This document shows positions 8,462-14,529 of a stretch of 36,742 nt of DNA, in pieces (position 1 is the stretch's first letter; the number at the start of each line of letters is the position of its first letter). The stretch lies in assembly GCF_003570715.1 (NCBI RefSeq), contig NZ_QXXQ01000020.1, forward strand, positions 1 through 36,742, given 5' to 3'. The translations under genes were made by a program, and so were the position numbers. Source of the stretch: Gemmobacter lutimaris. Lineage in GTDB: Bacteria; Pseudomonadota; Alphaproteobacteria; Rhodobacterales; Rhodobacteraceae. The notes below the pieces were generated by a model that was not told the origin of the DNA, searched no databases, and saw nothing but the letters and a program-made list of their open reading frames with translations.

Positions 8462-8558
8462 CGGAAATCCTCTTGATCAGGGGTGAAAGACACGTACTGG
8501 CGGCTCTCTCGACCCGCCCGAACGCCCCGGATTTCCGACCCAACTCTCGCTCTTTCAC
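8462..8558 (-). promoter_or_regulatory. Leader 2: antirestriction gene leader with two competing helices
   Basis: In the minus-strand transcript GTGAAAGA (8558-8551) pairs with TCTTTCAC (8490-8483), enclosing a GGCGG/CCGCC hairpin (8503-8499 with 8518-8514) with a GAGAG loop. Separately TCGGAAATCC (8538-8529) is a perfect 10-bp complement of GGATTTCCGA (8470-8461), which contains the ribosome binding region and first start base. The order 1-2-1'-2' means the two long helices interleave. They must either exclude each other or form a pseudoknot, as in riboregulators. The pairing is seen; the switching is inferred. Confidence 0.55.
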
Positions 8559-8568
8559 GGGCGTGGAG

Positions 8569-8597
8569 TTGACTTTGTTCCCTATATGTTCTATACT
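8569..8597 (+). promoter_or_regulatory. Sigma70-type promoter with embedded perfect LexA box
   Basis: TTGACT (8569-8574) and TATACT (8592-8597) are separated by 17 bp, a near-consensus promoter. Between them lies GTTC-CCTATAT-GTTC (8577-8591), an exact match to the alphaproteobacterial LexA site GTTC-N7-GTTC. LexA bound here would cover the spacer and block the gene at 8628, so SOS induction is the likely control. Confidence 0.75.
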
Positions 8598-8627
8598 GAG
8601 GGCTACGATCCGCATGGGAGACCCATC

Positions 8628-8918
8628 ATGGATGCTGCCCCTTTCGCCCTGCCCGCCACCGAACGCCAGATCGCCTATGCGCGGTCGCTGGCGCTTCGGA
8701 ACCAGAGCCTTCTGCCTTGGGAGGTCCAACAGGACCGCCGCTTGCTCAGCGCCTGGATCGAGGCGCAGGCGAAGCTGAAACCCTCCGACTCTGGCCAGCC
8801 GACGTCGAAGCAGGTGGCCTTTGCCGAGCGGCTCGCGCGGATCAAGCGCCGCGCGGTGCCGGATGAATGCTTCCGCGACCGCGCGCTGATGTCGAAGTGG
8901 ATCGACGGGAACCGGTGA
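8628..8918 (+). CDS. Small protein of two tandem ~38-residue repeats, LexA-box promoter
   Basis: I chose ATG 8628 because GGGAGA lies 7 bp upstream and it fits the promoter at 8569-8597; an upstream ATG at 8586 overlaps the -10 region. The 96-residue product is two repeats of one pattern: T-(R/K)-Q-x-A-(Y/F)-A-x-x-L-A, then P-x-E, DR-x-L-x-S-x-WI (about residues 8-47 and 56-95). Helical repeats beginning TEKQ-like resemble small DNA- or RNA-binding modules, but I recognise no named family. The damage-inducible promoter and the adjacent antirestriction gene suggest a role when the plasmid is under stress or entering a cell. That is inference. Confidence 0.75.
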   Translation: MDAAPFALPATERQIAYARSLALRNQSLLPWEVQQDRRLLSAWIEAQAKLKPSDSGQPTSKQVAFAERLARIKRRAVPDECFRDRALMSKWIDGNR

Positions 8919-8938
8919 GGTCAGTAGACCTCCACCGA

Positions 8939-9358
8939 TTACTTCATGCGATCCACGAGCTTTGCTGCCCCGGCCCTGGCAAGCGCCAGGAGCGTGGCGC
9001 GAATCTTGGCCGTGAAGGCCGGGCTAAATGCGCCAAGCGGCTTGCGATCATCCCAGACATAGGAGCGTTCGACGATGTCGGTGCTGACCTCGTCAAGCAT
9101 GATCAATTTGCGCACATAGGCTTCCAGAGCGACGCGCCGCGACTCGATTTCCGGCACTTCGATGGCGTGGCGCGCGGGCTGCGGCGGCTGCGTCGTGATC
9201 GGCAGGATGAAGACCACGGTCTCGCCATCCTGCCTCGCGACAGTCACCGCGATGCAAACGAGACGCTTCTTGCGACCTTCGGTTTCGCCGGAGAGTTCTT
9301 CCCGCTTCCAGAGGAACGGGTAGCGGAACACCTCGCCGGGGCTGGGCCTATTCGCCAT
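8939..9358 (-). CDS. PemK/MazF-like toxin
   Basis: This 139-residue protein has a PemK/MazF-type layout: GEVFRYPFLWKRE at the N-terminus, an ILPITTQPP strand-loop near residue 55 and a C-terminal FSPAFTAKI helix. MazF-fold toxins are mRNA endonucleases that stop growth when the labile antitoxin is lost. It overlaps the 3' end of the Phd-type antitoxin gene by 11 bp, the normal antitoxin-first order. It ends convergently with the gene at 8628; a GGTGAGGTC/GACCTCCACC hairpin sits between them. The exact subfamily is uncertain. Confidence 0.7.
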   Translation of the reverse strand: MANRPSPGEVFRYPFLWKREELSGETEGRKKRLVCIAVTVARQDGETVVFILPITTQPPQPARHAIEVPEIESRRVALEAYVRKLIMLDEVSTDIVERSYVWDDRKPLGAFSPAFTAKIRATLLALARAGAAKLVDRMK

Positions 9359-9602
9359 CCTGGTTCATGTCCTGCTCCAGCCCTTCAATCATCAAGGCCT
9401 TCAAATCGTCAGGCATCTCATCCAGCATGTGAACCTGCTGGGTCGCACCCCGGGCGAGCTGTTGGTATTGATCCATACTCATCAGCACGAATTTCGGCTT
9501 GCGATGCTTGGTGATGGCAATCGGCGACCGGATCGCCGCATCGAACAGCTCGCTGGTGTGCCGCGTCAGGTCTGCAGCCTTGAACTCGGGAAGCTCATGC
9601 AT
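9348..9602 (-). CDS. Phd/YefM-type antitoxin
   Basis: The 84-residue product begins MHELPEFKAADLTRHTSELFDAA and continues SPIAITKHRKPKFVLMSMDQYQQL, the Phd/YefM DNA-binding fold, with a charged C-terminal tail for binding the toxin. The start at 9602 was chosen over an upstream frame extension because it begins at the conserved motif. The palindrome at 9621-9642 lies just upstream and probably serves as the autoregulatory operator. The gene overlaps the toxin gene, consistent with one transcript. Confidence 0.8.
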   Translation of the reverse strand: MHELPEFKAADLTRHTSELFDAAIRSPIAITKHRKPKFVLMSMDQYQQLARGATQQVHMLDEMPDDLKALMIEGLEQDMNQDGE

Positions 9603-9620
9603 ACCGGGACCTCCATTTGT

Positions 9621-9642
9621 CCAGAATATACAGATATTCTGG
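9621..9642. promoter_or_regulatory. Toxin-antitoxin operator palindrome
   Basis: CCAGAATAT and ATATTCTGG are perfect 9-bp arms around ACAG. A further half-site, GGATATTCC, follows at 9641-9649. The position 19 bp before the antitoxin start fits conditional cooperativity at a Phd operator. Confidence 0.65.
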
Positions 9643-9674
9643 ATATTCCGCAAGAGCGACGGAGCGGCCCGCCT

Positions 9675-10319
9675 CTATCCGAACTGCCGCCCCTCCTCGG
9701 TGAAGGTGTAGCCGTTGATCAACAGCATCTCATCGACCGACTCGTCTGAGGTCAGATGGTCGTATTCCTGTTCCAGCTGGCGATAGAGCCAGTTGGCCAG
9801 ATCGCGCAGCGCTTCGGTGACAACGGACTCGGCATCCCCGGCGATCTCCTGTGCAACCGGACTGTTGCGGCATACCTCGATGGCCATGCTGTAGGCATGG
9901 CAATAGGTGCCACGATGGGCGACCTCGGCGTGAAGCTGGTAGAAGTTCTGCCGCTGTGCCGCCTGCAGTCGTTCGGCGATGCCATGAAGGATCTTATCTT
10001 GAGGCGCATAGGCACGGAGATCGGCAGCCGCAGACTTCCGGTAAGACCAGAAGCCCTCCCAGGCAGCGCCGTCACCCTGGGACGAGAAGCCGGTGAACCA
10101 GATGCAGGGGTCCTGGCGTATCCGCCCGCCAACCAAACGGACGGTGCGGGTTCTCACTCGGATGCCGAGGATTTCCGCGATGCGCTGGAAATCCTCGTAG
10201 ACGGCGTCGTACCAGTCATGGTCGAAGCCGCCCTCGCGATACCAGGCACGGGCCTTGTCCTTCGCACCTTGATCAAGTTCATCGAGGCGGTAGACGGTGG
10301 TGGTGATCAGTGCCAGCAT
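9675..10319 (-). CDS. Uncharacterised plasmid/phage-type protein (214 aa)
   Basis: This soluble 214-residue protein opens TTTVYRLDELDQGAKDKARAWYREGG and contains a WFTGFSSQGDGAAWEGFWSYRK block and HRGTYCHAYSM. These match a family found on phages and plasmids that is sometimes labelled an antitoxin of a stability system; that label is weakly founded and I assign no function. The ATG at 10319 has AGAGGG upstream. It lies between the 10946 gene and the Phd/PemK pair on the same strand and may share their transcript. No signal peptide or membrane segment is seen. Confidence 0.7.
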   Translation of the reverse strand: MLALITTTVYRLDELDQGAKDKARAWYREGGFDHDWYDAVYEDFQRIAEILGIRVRTRTVRLVGGRIRQDPCIWFTGFSSQGDGAAWEGFWSYRKSAAADLRAYAPQDKILHGIAERLQAAQRQNFYQLHAEVAHRGTYCHAYSMAIEVCRNSPVAQEIAGDAESVVTEALRDLANWLYRQLEQEYDHLTSDESVDEMLLINGYTFTEEGRQFG

Positions 10320-10382
10320 AAGAAAAGCCCTCTTTGGCGCGACGCGGTGGCGGAAACGGGGTAAAGTCCGGAAAGGAGAAGG

Positions 10383-10946
10383 TCAGATGGCATGCGCGTG
10401 GCCCATGAGGCTCCGGGCGAGGTCGCGCCAGAAGGGATCGACGAGACGGCCTTCCAGCGCACGTGCCCGAACGATCAGCGCATCCGCCCCAGTCGGATTT
10501 CCGGCGCCCACCGCCGCCCGTGCCTCGGACCGCAGGTGGCACGCCTCGCTGACCACGCTCCGCGCCTCAGCATCACTGGCCACTGGCGTGTACCAGGCGA
10601 TCCCGTCCGCCTTCACCTCGCCCGCCAGCACGAGGTAGTGGTCGGCATCGAGGACAGTGACAAACTGCGGCACCATCCGCAGATCGGGGTCGCGATCCGC
10701 AGCGATCAGACCGGACGCGACGGAAGTAGCGGCTTTGGCCATCGCGGATGCGAGGTCGCCGAAGGTGCCGAGTTCCACGTCGCGCTCGAAGCGCAGCTGA
10801 TCGAGCGCCGGGGCGTCCCAATGCGCGCGGCACTGGCAGCTGACCCGCAGCGGCAGGCGGGTCGCGAGGCGCAACTGGGCCAAGGCCCCACCAACGAAGA
10901 TGTCGCGCGGGCCGCGGAAGGCGGTCTGGGAAATGGGGGCGGTCAT
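10383..10946 (-). CDS. Uncharacterised plasmid protein (187 aa) with hairpin leader
   Basis: The ATG at 10946 (MTAPISQTAFRGPRDIF) was preferred to an upstream frame because it lies directly after a nested-hairpin leader and its GGAG site. The 187-residue product is soluble, with mixed alpha/beta character (LVLAGEVKADGIAWYTPV, WRDLARSLMGHAHAI). I recognise no named domain, only a family seen among hypothetical proteins of rhodobacteral plasmids. Its leader matches those of ParB, DUF932 and others here, so it probably belongs to the same regulon. Confidence 0.65.
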   Translation of the reverse strand: MTAPISQTAFRGPRDIFVGGALAQLRLATRLPLRVSCQCRAHWDAPALDQLRFERDVELGTFGDLASAMAKAATSVASGLIAADRDPDLRMVPQFVTVLDADHYLVLAGEVKADGIAWYTPVASDAEARSVVSEACHLRSEARAAVGAGNPTGADALIVRARALEGRLVDPFWRDLARSLMGHAHAI

Positions 10947-11008
10947 CAGGGTCACTCCGCGACGGGCGGCGGGAGACCTCCTCCCACCTGTTGACCCGTC
11001 ACGGACCC
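10947..11008 (-). promoter_or_regulatory. Nested-hairpin leader 3
   Basis: CCCGTCACG (10995-11003) pairs with CGCGACGGG (10958-10966) with one G-U. CTCCC/GGGAG (10981-10985, 10971-10975) forms the inner hairpin. GGGTC/GACCC (10949-10953, 11004-11008) extends the base so that the GGAG ribosome binding site lies in the internal loop. The same framework is seen before DUF932 (21681). Confidence 0.55.
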
Positions 11009-11072
11009 TATCCCCCCGCCTCTGCCTCTGGCGGGTGTCCGACCGCACACCAGGCACCCGCCTTCCGGTTCG

Positions 11073-11951
11073 TCACCCCCCTGCCCTGCCCCGCCAGCCG
11101 ATGAAGCTCGACCGGCCGTCATAGACGACATGGCGCGCTTCATCGATGACGAAGCCGAAGCGGCCGACCTTGCAATCCCCGGAGCGGACAAGGAAGCGGC
11201 GCTCTTCGGCTTGGGGATCCCGACGCCCGCCACGCGTGGCGACGACTTCGGTGAAACCGGGCTGCTGGTCCGAATAGATCGCCGAGATCACCACCCAGTT
11301 TTCCGCATGGTCGCGGGCGAAAGCCTCGCCGTCACGCACATGGGACTCGCCGGGCTTGAGCTTTCGCCCATGGATCGCCTCCCAGGCATCCGGCCAGCTG
11401 TTCCGCAGGGTTTCTTCGGCCTGCCGCCGCTCGAACCCTGTGAAGAGGTCGGGCCAGGCGACAGCCACGGCCGCCCAGGCGGAGTCTTCCTCGTACCAGC
11501 CGCCAGGCTCGCGCAGGAGCGGAGGAACCTTTGCATTGCGATCCGCTGCAAGTTGGAAGCCGCCATGACCGGAGGTAGTGTGAAACACCACGCCCTCGAC
11601 ATAGCGGACCGCGCCTTGTGACGGTCCCCAGGGCGTGTTGGCATGGGCGCGGAATTCCTGCCGACCAAGGGTCGCTTCCTCGCCCTGATGTTCGGCTTGT
11701 TCTTGGACAAATGCGCGGAAGGCGGCCTCGTCCGCGAGATCGCCGCCATGGCCGTAGAAATCGGACCGCTTCCAGTCCGAGAGCGGCTTGGTCAATCGCC
11801 AGCCGCTGCCGAGGAAATGGCCACCCTTGGCTTTGGGGATCATGGCATAGGCGGCATCGCCGATGCGGGCGACTGCAAAACCGGCGGCACTGCGACCGAA
11901 TTCCGGGACGGGGAAGGAAGCGGGCGTGGGGGTGGCAACGGCAGTGTTCAT
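11073..11951 (-). CDS. DUF7007 domain protein
   Basis: This 292-residue protein (MNTAVATPTPASFPVPEFGRS start) has the DUF7007 features I know from plasmid proteins: WGPSQGAVRYVEGVVFHTTSGHGGF and GGWYEEDSAWAAVAVAWPDLF. It ends in a region containing VGRFGFVIDEARHVVYDGR. The function is unknown. The ATG at 11951 overlaps the stop of the upstream gene at 11948 by 4 bp (ATGA), so the two are translationally coupled. It is soluble, with no signal peptide. I place the start here because the upstream frame extension is arginine-rich low-complexity sequence. Confidence 0.8.
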   Translation of the reverse strand: MNTAVATPTPASFPVPEFGRSAAGFAVARIGDAAYAMIPKAKGGHFLGSGWRLTKPLSDWKRSDFYGHGGDLADEAAFRAFVQEQAEHQGEEATLGRQEFRAHANTPWGPSQGAVRYVEGVVFHTTSGHGGFQLAADRNAKVPPLLREPGGWYEEDSAWAAVAVAWPDLFTGFERRQAEETLRNSWPDAWEAIHGRKLKPGESHVRDGEAFARDHAENWVVISAIYSDQQPGFTEVVATRGGRRDPQAEERRFLVRSGDCKVGRFGFVIDEARHVVYDGRSSFIGWRGRAGG

Positions 11952-12388
11952 GCGACCAGCGCCTCCACCGCGTCCACGTCGTCGCCGTTCAGGGCGGCGG
12001 TCAGCCATTCATGGGTGCTTACCCAGCCGATGCTCTTGCGGGCGCTGAGGTCGATGACATGGGCGCCGCCACCAAAAGCCTCAAGCCTCGGCCGGGAACA
12101 GGAGTGGGAGTAGTCGAAGCCCCAGAGGCCGGTGAGGCCGAGCTCTCCCGCGAGGCGCAGCACGAAACGGATGACGCCTTCGACATCGCCTTGACCGTCA
12201 TCGTCATGGAACCAGAGGATCGAACTGCCCGGACCGTCCTGCAGCGAAAGGGCGAAGCCCGAGAATTCGGGATTGTCCGCGTCCTCCTCTTCCGCGCACA
12301 AGCGCAGGAAGAGATCAAGAGCCGCGACGGCCTTGTCAGCCGCGCCCACGTCCAGGACGCAGGAGAATTGAGTGAAATAATCAGCCAC
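11948..12388 (-). CDS. Uncharacterised acidic plasmid protein (146 aa)
   Basis: GTG 12388 is used as the start; AAAGGAG lies 7 bp upstream. The 146-residue acidic product (MADYFTQFSCVLDVGAADKA) has a conserved-looking SSILWFHDDDGQGDVEGVIRF segment and a LWGFDYSHSCSRPRLEAFGGGA segment. I have seen relatives beside DUF7007 genes on rhodobacteral and rhizobial plasmids but know of no function. It is coupled to the DUF7007 gene by an ATGA overlap. A terminator-like hairpin with a U tract (12409-12435) precedes it, so expression may be attenuated. Confidence 0.7.
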   Translation of the reverse strand: MADYFTQFSCVLDVGAADKAVAALDLFLRLCAEEEDADNPEFSGFALSLQDGPGSSILWFHDDDGQGDVEGVIRFVLRLAGELGLTGLWGFDYSHSCSRPRLEAFGGGAHVIDLSARKSIGWVSTHEWLTAALNGDDVDAVEALVA

Positions 12389-12408
12389 GATGGGCTCCTT
12401 TCAGACTG

Positions 12409-12435
12409 AAAAACCCGAAGCCGCGACGGTCGGGT
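12409..12435 (-). terminator. Terminator or attenuator before the 12388 gene
   Basis: On the minus strand ACCCGA (12435-12430) pairs with TCGGGT (12418-12413), followed by TTTTT (12413-12409). It lies between the stop at 12464 and the start at 12388, so it either ends the upstream operon or attenuates read-through. Confidence 0.5.
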
Positions 12436-12463
12436 CAAAGTGCGTTGTAATGGAGGGAAGAAT

Positions 12464-12670
12464 TCAGCCCGCTTCCGCGGGCTGGGTGATGTCGGCGGTG
12501 GCCTGCGCTGCCGCATGGGCCTGCAAGAGCTCGCGGTAGTAGCGCTTGCGCGCCTCGCGCCAGCTGCGCACCGCGAGCGTGTCGGGGTGCAACCGCCGGA
12601 TCGCAGTGCGTAGGAGCGTAAGGGGGGAGGCCTCGGGCGCCAGGCCGAGGCTCTGATAGACGCGGCTCAT
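12464..12670 (-). CDS. Small basic plasmid protein (68 aa)
   Basis: The 68-residue product (MSRVYQSLGLAPEASPLTLLRTAIRRLHPDTLAVRSWREARKRYY...) is helical and basic. The start lies 1 bp after the stop of the DUF6915 gene, so it belongs to that operon. The opening (LGLAPEAS...LLRTAIRRLHPD) loosely resembles a J-domain, but the HPD sits in a shortened frame and I make no functional claim. Confidence 0.65.
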   Translation of the reverse strand: MSRVYQSLGLAPEASPLTLLRTAIRRLHPDTLAVRSWREARKRYYRELLQAHAAAQATADITQPAEAG

Positions 12671-12671
12671 G

Positions 12672-13049
12672 TCAGCTGACCTCCCGCACCGGGCCCGCCA
12701 GATGCGGATCGACCTCGCCCTTGATCATCTGGGTCCGGCCCATCCAGGGTTCTGCCCGGATCGATCGCGCCCAGTCGGCAAAGCTCGGAATGAAGCCCAG
12801 ATCCTCGCGGACATGCTGCTCGCCCACCCAACGGGTCGGGATAACCCGGCCGGTGGACAGGGTCAGGGTCTTGCCGTGGATCTGCTCCAACAGGAAAATC
12901 CCCTCGGCATGATGACGCAGCGCCCGATGCCGGAAGTCCGCCAAGATGAGTTTCGAGGCGTCGACAAACTCGTGAAGGACGAGATAGTCCTCGACCGAGC
13001 CGCCCCATTTCTTCACCGAGGAGAGCGCGTGGTGGTATGGATGTGCCAT
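12672..13049 (-). CDS. DUF6915 family protein
   Basis: The 125-residue product starts MAHPYHHALSSVKKWGGSVEDYLVLHEFVDASK and contains DFRHRALRHHAEGIFLLEQIHG and IPTRWVGEQHVREDLGFIPSF. This is a recognisable DUF6915-type histidine-rich family in which a bound metal is plausible but unproven. The ATG at 13049 was chosen because the family begins at this motif. It lies 10 bp after the DUF6878 stop and 1 bp before the next gene, within the 13554-12464 operon. Family members often occur on phages and plasmids. Function unknown. Confidence 0.8.
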   Translation of the reverse strand: MAHPYHHALSSVKKWGGSVEDYLVLHEFVDASKLILADFRHRALRHHAEGIFLLEQIHGKTLTLSTGRVIPTRWVGEQHVREDLGFIPSFADWARSIRAEPWMGRTQMIKGEVDPHLAGPVREVS

Positions 13050-13059
13050 CGCCGCCCCC

Positions 13060-13554
13060 TCAGAAATCATGGGTGTAGAGTTCGGACGAGGTGAACCGTT
13101 CGTTGAACTCGAGGTGGATGGTCCGGGCGTGGGCATCGATGCAGAACTCGCCATAGGCGCCGTCATTGTCCTGCCAGCCGGAATGAGTGTCAGAGAGGAG
13201 GTCGTAGACCAGTTCCTCAACAGCGCCTTCGAGGGTTAGGCGGCACTCGGTCGGGGCCCCAGACTGCCAGTCGATGCCGGCAAAGGTGATCTGGGCGGCG
13301 GGCAGCGTGACTCTGGCATCAAGGCCACTGCGGGCTTCGATGCTGTCGATCTGGCCACTGTCGCCCGAGCCATCAAAGCTGACGAGGACATGGGCGATGC
13401 CGACCTGGCGCAGACCGTCGAAGAGCACCTCCTTGTTTCGGGCGTGCAATGCCACTTCGGCAGCCTCACGCTCAGCCTGTTCGGCCAGGATGCGGGACAG
13501 TTCGGACGGGAGTTCAGGGGCCGGCGCAGCGCGGCCGGGAAGGTGGATGGTCAT
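13060..13554 (-). CDS. DUF6878 family protein
   Basis: The ATG at 13554 (MTIHLPGRAAPAPEL) was preferred to the longer frame because a nested-hairpin leader with a GGAG site ends right before it. The 164-residue product shows the DUF6878 core: LFDGLRQVGIAHVLVSFDGSGDSGQIDSIEA, then LVYDLLSDTHSGWQDNDGAYGEFCIDAHARTIHLEFNERF and the terminal YTHDF. The many acidic, Gly-rich turns suggest a small alpha/beta domain. Function is unknown. It leads an operon with DUF6915 and the 68-residue protein. Confidence 0.8.
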   Translation of the reverse strand: MTIHLPGRAAPAPELPSELSRILAEQAEREAAEVALHARNKEVLFDGLRQVGIAHVLVSFDGSGDSGQIDSIEARSGLDARVTLPAAQITFAGIDWQSGAPTECRLTLEGAVEELVYDLLSDTHSGWQDNDGAYGEFCIDAHARTIHLEFNERFTSSELYTHDF

Positions 13555-13633
13555 TTCGGATCTCCGGGAAGAGCGGGTTACAGGCGAGCCCGCCGCCGCT
13601 CTCTCTGTCTCGGCGGGCTCGCCTTGCCCGCTC
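13555..13633 (-). promoter_or_regulatory. Nested-hairpin leader 4, before DUF6878 gene
   Basis: The inner stem is 13 bp perfect (13611-13623 with 13583-13595) with a GAGAGAG-containing loop. The outer stem is GAGCGGG/CCCGCTC (13627-13633 with 13571-13577), extendable with G-U pairs. The GGAGATC ribosome binding region follows. Further upstream GCCGGACC/GGTCCGGC can form another 8-bp stem. Confidence 0.6.
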
Positions 13634-13739
13634 CCCCCTCGACCTCTCCTTTGCCGGACCCCTCGGTTCGGCGCCGTTTCCCCTGGTCCGGCGCGCTGGA
13701 ACAGCGCGACCCGGAAAGGGGATGAGGCGCTTGCGCGCC

Positions 13740-13904
13740 TCATTGCCAGGGATCGATTTCCAGGGCGACGAGCGCCTCGTCGCCATCGTATTCATCGGAC
13801 GGCATCGCCCCATGCGTGCCGTCCCCGGCCTGAAACACGGTGATCGCGACCATCAGCGTGGCGGCGAGGCTGGCGGCGTAAGCGGTGGCATCCTTCTTGG
13901 ACAT
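13740..13904 (-). CDS. Small acidic plasmid protein (54 aa)
   Basis: The start MSKKDATAYAASLAATLMVAITVFQAGDG at 13904 follows AGGAG in the leader. The 54-residue product has a moderately hydrophobic alanine-rich helix (about residues 8-26) that could be a membrane segment or a buried helix, then an acidic tail ending DPWQ. No family is recognised. A hairpin (GAGGCG/CGCCTC, 13724-13742) immediately follows the stop on the minus strand. Confidence 0.6.
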   Translation of the reverse strand: MSKKDATAYAASLAATLMVAITVFQAGDGTHGAMPSDEYDGDEALVALEIDPWQ

Positions 13905-13974
13905 GGGGTCAGCTCCTGTCTTCTTGGGGGCGGAGGACCATCCCCCGCGCGACAGGCGCCCGAAGTGTCTGACC
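13905..13974 (-). promoter_or_regulatory. Nested-hairpin leader 5, before small acidic gene
   Basis: Three nested helices are visible: GGTCAG/CTGACC (13969-13974 with 13907-13912), CTGTC/GACAG (13951-13955 with 13916-13920) and a GGGGG/CCCCC core (13942-13946 with 13926-13930). The AGGAG ribosome binding site lies in the short gap between the outer two helices, so it would be constrained when folded. Confidence 0.55.
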
Positions 13975-14340
13975 GGATATGCAATCACCCTCGTGCGTTC
14001 GGCTCGCCCGAATCCGCGAGGGCGGCACGCCCGCGTAGCCGACCCCTCTGGGGTTGAGTGTCAAAGAGACGGATCAGACCAAGGACAGCGAATGGAAGCG
14101 GGGGATGGGGCTTTGAACCCGGAAAGGAGCCCCGCACCGTCACAGGATGCCCACCGCTCGCCAGCCTTGCGGCCACGCGGGTAGCTAGCGATCGGCGCGG
14201 TTCAGACCGGGACAGAGAAGCGGAACGCTGCAAATGATGAATACGGGCGGGCATGCTCGCCCCCTGGAAATCCCTGGCACCAGGTCGAAGCGCCGAACTC
14301 TTCGGCAGCGCTTTCATTCTGGCCAGATTGGCCGTCGCGC
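13975..14340. other. Hairpin-rich intergenic region without a convincing gene
   Basis: Reading frames here are low-complexity and unconvincing. Several strong local stems are present: GGGGCT/AGCCCC around 14116-14141, GGGCG/CGCCC near 14248-14264, CCTGGCACCAGG near 14273, and GCCGAA-CTC-TTCGGC near 14293. The region joins leader 5 to element copy B, so it may be part of one long 5' untranslated transcript on the minus strand or a separate RNA. Confidence 0.4.
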
Positions 14341-14429
14341 AAGGGATCGCTGCCCGAATGGGGGGAGACTGCCCGGCAGGCTCCCGTCGGGACGACCAGA
14401 GCCCGGTCCCGGCTCTGCCGGGATGTGCC
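14341..14429. ncRNA. Putative structured RNA element, copy B
   Basis: This is the partner of 4751-4842. The helices are GGGAG/CTCCC (14363-14367 with 14381-14385), GTCG-GGA-CGAC (14386-14396) and CCCGGC-TCT-GCCGGG (14408-14422). The linkers GCCCGAATGG, GAGACTGCCCG and ACCAGAGC are shared with copy A almost unchanged, while stem bases differ in compensating pairs. Strand undecided. Confidence 0.5.
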
Positions 14430-14493
14430 ATGCTCTCTTGAAGGAACGCTTTTACCCTTGCGCCTCAACCATCCAGACTCAAGATCACCACAC

Positions 14494-14528
14494 TTGATTG
14501 TCAGAAAAGCATAGCCTATTTTCTGACA
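14494..14528 (+). promoter_or_regulatory. AbiE promoter with autoregulatory inverted repeat
   Basis: TTGATT (14494-14499) and TATTTT (14517-14522) are 17 bp apart. TGTCAGAAAA (14499-14508) and TTTTCTGACA (14519-14528) are perfect 10-bp arms with a 10-bp spacer, overlapping the promoter. AbiEi antitoxins are known to repress their own promoter by binding inverted repeats. Confidence 0.7.
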
Positions 14529-14529
14529 T

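Noticed and set aside
13985-14431. 148-codon minus-strand frame across element copy B
   Set aside because: The frame crosses several strong hairpins, its translation is biased to Arg/Pro/Ser, and it is not preserved in copy A. RNA structure explains the conservation better.
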